From Leptolinea sp964420995 (GTDB lineage Bacteria; Chloroflexota; Anaerolineae; Anaerolineales; Anaerolineaceae), in assembly GCA_964420995.1 (NCBI GenBank), contig CAYQUX010000009.1:1-64000 (forward strand): DNA of 64,000 nt, in the 5' to 3' direction. The position numbers were made by a program, and so were the translations under genes. This document shows, piece after piece, positions 8,567 to 15,588 of the stretch. Within the stretch, counting starts at the first letter, position 1; the number at the start of each line of letters is the position of its first letter. The notes under the pieces are model-generated. The model was not told the DNA's origin and did no database searches. It saw nothing but the letters and a program-made list of their open reading frames with translations.

Positions 8567-9287
8567 CGCTCCTGCGAAAAGCAAACCCAATGTATTAAAG
8601 ATTATTATTTATTTCGTGGCTGGTGTGATCATCATGACCACGGCCATGACAAACCTGCTGGTGGTTTATGTGCTATTCGCGCCGGATACCATGCCGAAAC
8701 CGATCTATCTGGTATACCAGTTACCGGTGGGATCCGTTCCCCAGGTTTCGGAGGGAACAGTTCCCCAGCCGGCGGTTCCCATTGTGGAAGGTGGAAGCGC
8801 GAATCCCATTGCCATCATTACCGGTAAACCGGCTGCTGAAGAGGCTGCCAGCGAAGCGGCCAACACTCATTCAGAGACCAGTACCACCAAGAACCATTCT
8901 TCAGACGGCGAGGGTTCAGAAGATGTTTCACCCGGTCAGGGAATCATGATCGATACCAGCACAAAGATCGTCAACCTGGCGGAACCGGGCGGCAAGAAAT
9001 TCATTCGGGTAACTGCGACGCTGGAATTCGCTCCACCGGCCGGTTACTCCACTCTGCCGGAAGAGGAAAAAACCGCCGAACTGGCCGCGTTTACCACGGA
9101 AATTAATACGAAAATTCCCATTCTGGATGACACGATAGTCACATTGCTTTCGTCAAAAGACTTTCAATCTGTGTATACCACTGAAGGCAAGGATGCCCTT
9201 CGACAGGAGATCATGGACGCTGTGAATACCCGGCTTCCCGATCATAAAGTTATTTACGTCTACTTCAAAGAATTTGTGATGCAGTAG
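8556..9287 (+). CDS. fliL: FliL-family basal body protein with long linker
   Basis: 243 aa, longer than most FliL proteins. One N-terminal transmembrane helix (about 15-40) is followed by a roughly 90-residue Pro/Ser/Thr/Glu-rich linker (about 45-135) and a C-terminal FliL domain (about 135-243) with KFIRVTATLEF, ILDDTIVTLLSSK and the terminal VIYVYFKEFVMQ. FliL rings the stator and supports torque. It overlaps motB by 11 nt, and its position between motB and fliM is standard. The extended linker may span a thicker cell wall or membrane-proximal space; that is inference. Confidence 0.9.
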   Translation: MSTDAPAKSKPNVLKIIIYFVAGVIIMTTAMTNLLVVYVLFAPDTMPKPIYLVYQLPVGSVPQVSEGTVPQPAVPIVEGGSANPIAIITGKPAAEEAASEAANTHSETSTTKNHSSDGEGSEDVSPGQGIMIDTSTKIVNLAEPGGKKFIRVTATLEFAPPAGYSTLPEEEKTAELAAFTTEINTKIPILDDTIVTLLSSKDFQSVYTTEGKDALRQEIMDAVNTRLPDHKVIYVYFKEFVMQ

Positions 9288-9300
9288 AAGAAGGTGCATT

Positions 9301-10338
9301 ATGTTAACCCAGGCGGAAATTGATGCCCTGCTCAACGGGGCGATAGAAATTGAAGGTAATGAAAACCAGGAGGGTGTCAATCTGGCCGATATGATGGGTA
9401 AGGCCGGCCAGTCGAAAGACTCCTCAGGAACTGAAAAGAACGTACGCCCCTACAATTTCTGGTCACCGGATCGTTTCTCCAAAGAACAAATCCGAGCCGT
9501 TGAACTTGTGCACGAAGAGCTGGCTGAACGTCTGACCAACTCACTTCCATCATTTATCCGCACCAATCTGCGTCCCCGAGTGGTTCACACGGAACAGGGC
9601 AGATTTCATGATTTCATGGCGGATATGGCGCCAACCACGCTTTACCATCTGGTATCGCTGGCACCCCTGCCCGGCCAGATAGCCATTGTATTCAGCGATG
9701 ACGTCAATTTCGTTATCCTTGAACAACGCCTGGGCGGCGCTTCAGACAGCCGCGGTCGCAGCCATTCATTGACGGAAATCGACCAATCCCTGCTGCAAGA
9801 CCTGGTCGAAAACATGCTGAATGACGTGAAAGCCTCCTGGGGAAAAGTAGTCAGCATCGAACCGAAGTTGATTGACAGCACGGTCAACCAGCATTGGGTG
9901 CAAATGATGATGGGCAATGAACGGGTTTTGATGGTTACATTTGAAATGGTGATCAAAGACACCACGGGAACCATGAGTTTTTATATCCCCTATTCCATGT
10001 TAAAACCTGTGGCCAATGAACTTAATCCGCACGTTATCATCACCGGAAAGAAAGAACAGGTGGTGGATTATGCCGCCAGGCAGACAAACCTGGAAAGCCT
10101 GTACCGAACAGAGGTGCCTTTAAAGGCCATTCTTGGTAATGTGCGCCTGTCCATCAAGGAAATGTCAAGCCTGACCATTGGTGATGTTCTAATACTGGAT
10201 TCTGCTCCCGGACAGGATATTCTTGTTCAGGTGGCAGGCACGAACCGATTTAAAGGCAAGATTGGGAAACAATCCAATCACCTCGCCGTCCAGATCAATG
10301 GACCGGTGAATATTCCAAAGAGTGCTCCGGGGAAATAG
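9301..10338 (+). CDS. fliM: Flagellar motor switch protein FliM
   Basis: 345 aa. It begins with the CheY-P binding peptide MLTQAEIDALLNG, has the middle CheC-like domain (about 50-240) and ends in a SpoA domain (about 255-340; LKAILGNVRLSIKEMSSLTIGDV). It builds the cytoplasmic C-ring with FliN and FliG and switches rotation direction on CheY-P binding. GAAGGTG precedes the ATG. fliN follows 11 nt downstream. Confidence 0.96.
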   Translation: MLTQAEIDALLNGAIEIEGNENQEGVNLADMMGKAGQSKDSSGTEKNVRPYNFWSPDRFSKEQIRAVELVHEELAERLTNSLPSFIRTNLRPRVVHTEQGRFHDFMADMAPTTLYHLVSLAPLPGQIAIVFSDDVNFVILEQRLGGASDSRGRSHSLTEIDQSLLQDLVENMLNDVKASWGKVVSIEPKLIDSTVNQHWVQMMMGNERVLMVTFEMVIKDTTGTMSFYIPYSMLKPVANELNPHVIITGKKEQVVDYAARQTNLESLYRTEVPLKAILGNVRLSIKEMSSLTIGDVLILDSAPGQDILVQVAGTNRFKGKIGKQSNHLAVQINGPVNIPKSAPGK

Positions 10339-10349
10339 GAGATTTAACC

Positions 10350-10760
10350 ATGAGCGATGAAATTCAGAAATCCACGGAGTCCATGGAAGGACAGAACGCA
10401 GGCATGGATGCGCTGCAGGAAAGCATCAACGCGGTACTATCAGGTGAAGCCGGCGCGGCTATTGATACACCGGCTGAACAATCGGAAGAAAAAGCAGCCC
10501 CCGTTACCGGGAATTCCGCCATCAATATGCTGATGGATGTGAATCTGCAATTCACCGTTGAATTGGGCCGCACACAAATGCCCATCAAACACGTGCTTGA
10601 ACTTCAAAAAGGTTCAGTGGTTGAATTGGACCGGGTTGCCGGTGAGCCGGTTGATGTGTTTGTCAATGAGCATCTGATGGCTCGCGGTGAAGTTGTGGTT
10701 GTGGATGATAAATTTGGGGTGCGGATCACTGAATTGATCGCCCCTGAAACGAAAGAATAA
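10350..10760 (+). CDS. fliN: Flagellar motor switch protein FliN
   Basis: 136 aa. The N-terminal 60 residues are acidic and low in complexity; the C-terminal SpoA domain (about 65-133) reads LMDVNLQFTVELGRTQMPIK, then GEPVDVFVNEHLMARGEVVVV, as in FliN. It has no CheC-like domain, unlike the FliY of Bacillus. C-ring component and docking site for the FliH-FliI export complex. GGAG lies 12 nt before the ATG. Confidence 0.95.
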   Translation: MSDEIQKSTESMEGQNAGMDALQESINAVLSGEAGAAIDTPAEQSEEKAAPVTGNSAINMLMDVNLQFTVELGRTQMPIKHVLELQKGSVVELDRVAGEPVDVFVNEHLMARGEVVVVDDKFGVRITELIAPETKE

Positions 10761-10764
10761 TCCC

Positions 10765-11262
10765 ATGATGGACCAATTGAAAGAGGCCTGGGAACGCCTG
10801 CGTTCCATGAAGGGCGGTTCAACTTGGGTCTGGTTGATCATTTTATTTGTGGTTCTGGCCATAGGACTACTCATGAATGATCCCCTGCCTCCTGCCCCTG
10901 GTGATCAGGGTGGCGGGGCGTTTGGCAGTACCGGACTGGCTCTGTCTGTATTCTTCCGTTGGATGGCGGTTATTGGTTTCATCTATCTGGGATTCCTCTT
11001 CTTAAAAAAATGGAAGTTCAACAAAACCGGCCCTGAACATCGCAGAATTACGGTGACAGAACGATTTCATCTGTCACCGAAACAAACCCTTCTGCTGGTA
11101 AAGACGGATGGCCGTGAATTCCTGGTGGGCGCCACAGATACCTCCATTCAGTTGATCGCAGAAATGGATGTATTGGAACCAACCACCGCCCCTGTCCCAT
11201 TTGAAAATGTGTTGTCCGCCCAAAAGGACAATTTACCGGATTTCAATCATGACCAACAATAA
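10765..11262 (+). CDS. fliO: FliO-like flagellar biosynthetic protein
   Basis: 165 aa with two hydrophobic segments (about 20-38 and 58-80), then a small FliO-type soluble domain with FLKKWKF, RRITVTERFHLSPKQTLLLVKTDG and EFLVGATDTSIQLI. FliO helps assemble the FliP pore. Typical FliO has one main membrane helix; the extra N-terminal one may be a signal anchor. Its position between fliN and fliP is the usual one. It overlaps fliP by 14 nt. Confidence 0.85.
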   Translation: MMDQLKEAWERLRSMKGGSTWVWLIILFVVLAIGLLMNDPLPPAPGDQGGGAFGSTGLALSVFFRWMAVIGFIYLGFLFLKKWKFNKTGPEHRRITVTERFHLSPKQTLLLVKTDGREFLVGATDTSIQLIAEMDVLEPTTAPVPFENVLSAQKDNLPDFNHDQQ

Positions 11263-12061
11263 AGCGACTCCATCCGACCTTCTTGACAAACGCGAACGCG
11301 CGAAAAGCTTCCGATTTTTCTGGGCAGCGATTGCCCTTATGCTGGCGGCGGTGTTAATCTCAGGCTGCGCCGGAGCGGCTGAAACGACCGCTCCGGGGTT
11401 AACCCTGACCATGAGCCCGACCGGGCAGGCCAAAGAGGTGACCAGTGGTGTGCAGCTCCTGGTCTTGTTGACTGTTCTGAGTCTCGCGCCCTCCATTCTG
11501 ATCCTGGCCACATCGTTTACCCGCATTGTTATTGTTCTGTCTCTGCTGCGAAACGCCATTGGAACCCCGACCGCGCCACCCAACCAGGTCGTCATCGGTC
11601 TGGCACTGCTGTTAACCTTCTTTAGCATGTCGCCGATCATCAACAAGATCAACAACGATGCCATCAAACCGTACACGGCGAATTTAATTGACCAGGATAC
11701 GTTCCTGAAAAAGACAATGGATCCCGTCCGCGAGTTTATGTTCAAAAACACCCGGGAAAAAGATCTGGAATTATTCCTGTCGATGAACAACTCACCGCGG
11801 CCCAATTCGTTGCAGGATATTGATACTGTAGTATTGATGCCGGCATTTGTGATCAGTGAATTGAAAACGGCATTCACCATGGGATTTGTTATTTATGTTC
11901 CGTTCCTCATCATAGATATGGTGGTTTCCAGTATCCTGCTTTCCATGGGTATGATGATGATGCCTCCTTCTCTTGTCTCTTTACCCTTTAAACTGTTATT
12001 ATTTGTCATGGTGGATGGCTGGTATCTGATCGCCCGTTCATTGCTTCTCAGTTTCAAGTAG
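11249..12061 (+). CDS. fliP: Flagellar export gate protein FliP
   Basis: 270 aa from the ATG at 11249, preferred over an upstream start at 11168 that would lie deep inside fliO. The N-terminus is a signal sequence (about 18-42) as is usual for FliP, here ending in LISGCAGA, which resembles a lipobox. It is followed by ILATSFTRIVIVLSLLRNA, GTPTAPPNQV, VLMPAFVISELKTAF and MGMMMMPPSLVSLPFK, all signature FliP segments. It forms the core pore of the type III export gate with FliQ and FliR. Confidence 0.95.
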   Translation: MTNNKATPSDLLDKRERAKSFRFFWAAIALMLAAVLISGCAGAAETTAPGLTLTMSPTGQAKEVTSGVQLLVLLTVLSLAPSILILATSFTRIVIVLSLLRNAIGTPTAPPNQVVIGLALLLTFFSMSPIINKINNDAIKPYTANLIDQDTFLKKTMDPVREFMFKNTREKDLELFLSMNNSPRPNSLQDIDTVVLMPAFVISELKTAFTMGFVIYVPFLIIDMVVSSILLSMGMMMMPPSLVSLPFKLLLFVMVDGWYLIARSLLLSFK

Positions 12062-12069
12062 GATATGCG

Positions 12070-12339
12070 ATGACCGAAGCCTACCTGATTTCATTCGCGC
12101 AAAACGCTTTGACCGTTTCACTTACCCTGGCGGGGCCGGTTTTGATTGCCAGCTTGATCATCGGCAGCCTTGTCAGTCTGGTGCAGGCGGCCACTCAAAT
12201 CAACGAGGTCACCCTCACATTTGTTCCAAAGATCATTGTGATTATTGTCATCATGGTCGTCCTGGGGGGATGGATGGGGCATCAGCTGGTCAGCTTCACA
12301 TCTGGTATATTTAATGATCTACCAAATTTAGTAAAATGA
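12070..12339 (+). CDS. fliQ: Flagellar export gate protein FliQ
   Basis: 89 aa, two transmembrane helices (about 12-38 and 52-75), with LVSLVQAATQINEVTLTFVPK between them as in all FliQ/SctS proteins. It wraps around the FliP-FliR pore. It lies 8 nt after fliP. Unusually the next gene is not fliR: two regulatory genes intervene and fliR starts 1.4 kb further on. Confidence 0.95.
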   Translation: MTEAYLISFAQNALTVSLTLAGPVLIASLIIGSLVSLVQAATQINEVTLTFVPKIIVIIVIMVVLGGWMGHQLVSFTSGIFNDLPNLVK

Positions 12340-12354
12340 AGTAGCCGGAGAAAA

Positions 12355-13230
12355 ATGGCAACACCGCAGACCGATAACGCATCAATAATTGACAGGCGGG
12401 TAAAGAAAATTCTTCACTCGATTGAATTAATGCGTCCCATCCCAATGGTGATTACCCGGATACTGCGAAGTCTGGATGAACCCGGTTCCAGCGCGGGCTA
12501 TATTTCTGAAATTGTTGGTCTGGATCAGGCTCTGGCCGCGAATGTGTTGCAGGCGGCAAACTCTGCCTTCCTGGGGTATGGTCCGTCTTGCGCGACATTG
12601 AAAGACGCCGTCATGCGGCTTGGATACAAACGCATTCGCACACTGGTTCTGGCCGTGGCTGCCAGCCGGGGGATGGATGGCACACTGGCAGGATACAACA
12701 TGGCCGCGGGAGATATGTGGGCGCACTCCGTGGCGACGGCCGTTGCCGCGCAGTGGTTTGCCCATGCCATCGATTATCCGGAACCAGAGGAAGCCTACGC
12801 AGCCGGTTTGCTGCATGACATTGGAAAGATCGTTCTGAATAAATTCGCGGAAGAAGAATATCGTTGGGTATTCAACTCGAATAAGAAGCAGGACTTAACT
12901 GCCTGGGAGATTGAAAAGAAGACATTTGGCGTCGATCATGCCTATATTGGCAGCCTGATGGCGCAAAAATGGACGTTCCCAAAGGTTCTGACCACCGCCA
13001 TTCAATACCATCACGACCCCGCGGCCGCGGGAGAATTCCGCGCGTTGGCGGCCATTTCCAACCTGGCCAATGCCCTTTCGCCTGTCGATCCGGAAACGCT
13101 GTCCCGTCTTGGGCCGCGCAAGGTTGAAGATGTCACCTATGAAATTCTTAAATTGAACCCTGATCAGGTTACCACCATGAATAACCAGATGGTCGCGTAT
13201 TACAAAATGAACTTCGGAACGGGGAGATAA
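12355..13230 (+). CDS. HDOD-domain protein inserted between fliQ and fliR
   Basis: 291 aa, soluble. The HDOD domain (about 20-215) shows RPIPMVITRILRSLDEPGSS, SAFLGYG, LKDAVMRLGYKRIRTLVLA and AAGLLHDIGKIVLNKF, the last retaining an HD pair. HDOD proteins are usually signalling proteins related to HD hydrolases and often act next to receiver or GGDEF proteins. CGGAG precedes the ATG. The receiver protein 8 nt downstream is its likely partner. The pair interrupts the normally contiguous fliPQR block, so a role in flagellar control is likely but the mechanism is unknown. Confidence 0.88.
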   Translation: MATPQTDNASIIDRRVKKILHSIELMRPIPMVITRILRSLDEPGSSAGYISEIVGLDQALAANVLQAANSAFLGYGPSCATLKDAVMRLGYKRIRTLVLAVAASRGMDGTLAGYNMAAGDMWAHSVATAVAAQWFAHAIDYPEPEEAYAAGLLHDIGKIVLNKFAEEEYRWVFNSNKKQDLTAWEIEKKTFGVDHAYIGSLMAQKWTFPKVLTTAIQYHHDPAAAGEFRALAAISNLANALSPVDPETLSRLGPRKVEDVTYEILKLNPDQVTTMNNQMVAYYKMNFGTGR

Positions 13231-13238
13231 CCCGACCC

Positions 13239-13622
13239 TTGTTGCCTGCACGCTCTCATCGGGTATTGATCGCGGAAGAAGAAAAAATTGTTGCCGACCT
13301 GCTTTCCCTCAGCCTGAAAGAGATGGGATGCCAGGTTCGCATCACTGTCAAAGAAGATCAGATTCGTGATGGTGTTTTACGCTGGAAACCGCATATGCTC
13401 TTGTTAGACCTCTTCCTGCCAGGCTGCAGTGGTCTTGATCTGCTGCGGGAATTTCACACAATGGGTGTGCAATCCGGCAGACCGATACCCATTCTGGTAG
13501 TCTCTGCTCTGGGATTCCGCGAGGTGGTTCAGCAGGCACGCAATCTGGGCGCGGTCGATTTTATCCTCAAGCCGATTGATCTGGACAATTTCCGCCAGAA
13601 GGCGTTGATGTACCTCCCGTAA
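13239..13622 (+). CDS. Single-domain receiver (CheY-like) protein
   Basis: 127 aa, TTG start with GGGGAG 12 nt upstream. The receiver fold is clear: HRVLIAEEEK at strand 1, the acceptor D57 in LLLDLFLPG, VVSALG, and K in FILKPIDLD. The acidic pocket is EEE rather than the usual ED/DD, so metal binding may be altered. No output domain. It probably works with the HDOD protein just upstream. No dedicated kinase is adjacent; CheA, encoded 38 kb away, is a possibility only. A sigma-28-type promoter lies just past its stop codon on the opposite strand. Confidence 0.85.
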   Translation: MLPARSHRVLIAEEEKIVADLLSLSLKEMGCQVRITVKEDQIRDGVLRWKPHMLLLDLFLPGCSGLDLLREFHTMGVQSGRPIPILVVSALGFREVVQQARNLGAVDFILKPIDLDNFRQKALMYLP

Positions 13623-13631
13623 AACTTTCTC

Positions 13632-13658
13632 TTATCGGCATTTTTTACGTATTCTTTA
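13632..13658 (-). promoter_or_regulatory. Sigma-28 consensus promoter, antisense to the receiver and HDOD genes
   Basis: Read on the minus strand: TAAA (13658-13655), 15-nt spacer, GCCGATAA (13639-13632), a perfect match to the 12-base core of the sigma-28 consensus. It points leftward, so a transcript would start near 13625 and run antisense through the receiver gene and perhaps the HDOD gene. No credible minus-strand gene lies there. Confidence 0.6.
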
Positions 13659-13738
13659 GCCCTGCTTCACATTCAATTTACTGTCTGACCAAAACGAATC
13701 CGGTATCCTAATTTCAGAGCGAACCGGGTTTATTACCT

Positions 13739-14500
13739 ATGATTTTATCTATTGCGCAGACTCAACTATTTTTCCTGGCACTGACGCGTGTGCTGGCTAT
13801 ACTTGTGCAGGTACCCACATTCGGCAGCGAGATCGTCCCGAACCAGGTAAAACTTGGTCTGGGAGTTGTTCTTTCCATCATTGTCCTGCCGTGGAATCCC
13901 ATCCCAGCAGACGCCGCTGCCGTTCACTGGCTGGCATTTGCCGGGTTGATCATGCGTGAATTGATCATAGGTTTCCTGGCCGGTTTTGCGGCTTCATTGA
14001 CGTTTGGGGCCTTCCAGATGACAGGCAAGTTGATCGACATGTCCAGCGGTTTCGGCGCCGGGCAGGTGTTCAATCCGGCCATGAGTGAAGCCGGCGGAAC
14101 GCTGGACCAATTCTTTGTTCTGGTGGTTATGTTGTACTTCCTTCTGACAAATGGGCATCACATTTTTTTGATAGGTCTGCAAAACACATTCAAGGTGCTA
14201 CCGCTGAATCAACCCCTGCCGCAAATCAATCCCGAGTCGCTTCTGCATATGACCTCTGGCATGATCACGTCTGGTATTCAAATGGCGCTGCCGGTGATTG
14301 GAGCCCTATTTCTGACCGACCTGACCCTGGGGCTGCTCGCAAAAGTAGCCCCGCAGATCAATGTTTTCTTTCTGGGATTGCCGATCAAAGTATGGGTCGG
14401 TATTTTCTCGTTATCCCTGTTGTTTGGCATGTTCGTCCCATCGCTTGATCGGGCGTTCAAAAACCTGGCCCCGCGTATGCTGGAGATTCTGGGGATCTAA
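13739..14500 (+). CDS. fliR: Flagellar export gate protein FliR
   Basis: 253 aa with about six hydrophobic segments. Recognisable FliR/SctT elements are LTRVLAILVQVPTFGSEIVPNQVKLGL, the GFGAGQVFNPAMSEAGGTL stretch, and LLAKVAPQINVFFLGLPIKV near the C-terminus. It forms the export pore with FliP and FliQ. The ribosome binding site before the ATG is weak. The gap of 116 nt before it contains the antisense sigma-28 promoter. It ends 2 nt before flhB. Confidence 0.95.
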   Translation: MILSIAQTQLFFLALTRVLAILVQVPTFGSEIVPNQVKLGLGVVLSIIVLPWNPIPADAAAVHWLAFAGLIMRELIIGFLAGFAASLTFGAFQMTGKLIDMSSGFGAGQVFNPAMSEAGGTLDQFFVLVVMLYFLLTNGHHIFLIGLQNTFKVLPLNQPLPQINPESLLHMTSGMITSGIQMALPVIGALFLTDLTLGLLAKVAPQINVFFLGLPIKVWVGIFSLSLLFGMFVPSLDRAFKNLAPRMLEILGI

Positions 14501-14502
14501 CC

Positions 14503-15576
14503 ATGGCAGATAAGACCGAAGCCCCAACCGCCAGTCGTATCCGAGATGCCCGCGAACGCGGACAGGTAGCCCGGAGTATTGAGCTTAATGCCGCCGTTGG
14601 CATGGTCGCCAGTATCTGGCTGTTGACCGGTGTTGGGAAGAACTTGGTTTCCGGTCTGGGCAACCTGATGCGTTATTCGGTGACAAACCTGCCCACAGCC
14701 GACGCAACTGATCTCTGGCTGCGTGAGAATACCATTCGCAACATGTCATTCTTCATCAGCCCTTTAATGCAACTGGTTCTGGCGTTGATGGTGGTTGGTG
14801 TGGGCACGACCCTTGTGCAAACCAAATTCCTGTGGGCTTCGAAGCGTCCGTTTTTTGATGGATCGCGTTTGAATCCGATCAATGGCTTCAAGCGAATCTT
14901 TTCTTCACAGGGAGTAATTGAGACATTGAAGGCGCTACTTAAGCTGGCTCTGGTTGGTTGGCCGGTTTATACGTTTTTTCAGGCGAACATCACTTCCATT
15001 GTTCAGATGATCCAGATGCCGTTGGATCAGGAAATCAGCCAGTGGATGAACCTGGCTGTCAGCCTGATGTGGCGGGTAGCGGGAGCCTATATCGTTCTGG
15101 CCGTGGCTGATTATGCCTACCAGAATTGGAATTACACAAAGCAATTACGCATGTCAAAACAAGAAGTGCTCGACGACCTGAAACGCAGCGAAGGCGATCC
15201 TTTCCTGCGCGGGCGTATCCGACAGCAGCAACGCCGTATGGCACAGTCGCGCATGATGTCCAAGGTTCCCAAGGCTGATGTGATCGTCACCAACCCTACC
15301 CACTATGCCGTCGCCATTATTTACGAGTCAGGCAAAATGGAAGCCCCGGTTGTGGTGGCTAAAGGCGCTTTTTACATGGCACAGCGTATTGTGGAAATCG
15401 CCAAAGAGAATAATGTTCCCATCGTTCAGAATGTGCCCCTGGCACGTGCCATGTACAAACTCGTCGAGCTGGATCAACCCATCCCGCCTGATCTTTATGT
15501 AGCCATGGCTGAAGTGTTGGCGTACGTTTACCGGTTGAAGAACAAAAATATGCAGCCTGTGGCTGAACAAGTATAG
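14503..15576 (+). CDS. flhB: Flagellar export switch protein FlhB
   Basis: 357 aa. It opens with DKTEAPTASRIRDARERGQV, has four transmembrane helices to about residue 215, and a cytoplasmic domain with the self-cleaving NPTH motif at residues 264-267 (VTNPTHYAVAI). FlhB switches export from rod/hook to filament substrates after autocleavage between Asn and Pro. A second, stand-alone copy of the FlhB C-terminal domain is encoded at 50516-50812. Confidence 0.96.
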   Translation: MADKTEAPTASRIRDARERGQVARSIELNAAVGMVASIWLLTGVGKNLVSGLGNLMRYSVTNLPTADATDLWLRENTIRNMSFFISPLMQLVLALMVVGVGTTLVQTKFLWASKRPFFDGSRLNPINGFKRIFSSQGVIETLKALLKLALVGWPVYTFFQANITSIVQMIQMPLDQEISQWMNLAVSLMWRVAGAYIVLAVADYAYQNWNYTKQLRMSKQEVLDDLKRSEGDPFLRGRIRQQQRRMAQSRMMSKVPKADVIVTNPTHYAVAIIYESGKMEAPVVVAKGAFYMAQRIVEIAKENNVPIVQNVPLARAMYKLVELDQPIPPDLYVAMAEVLAYVYRLKNKNMQPVAEQV

Positions 15577-15588
15577 GAAGCGAACCTG

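Noticed and set aside
12895..13251. Minus-strand frame of 118 codons under the HDOD gene as a target of the antisense promoter
   Set aside because: It is the shadow of the HDOD gene with no ribosome binding site or recognisable domain.
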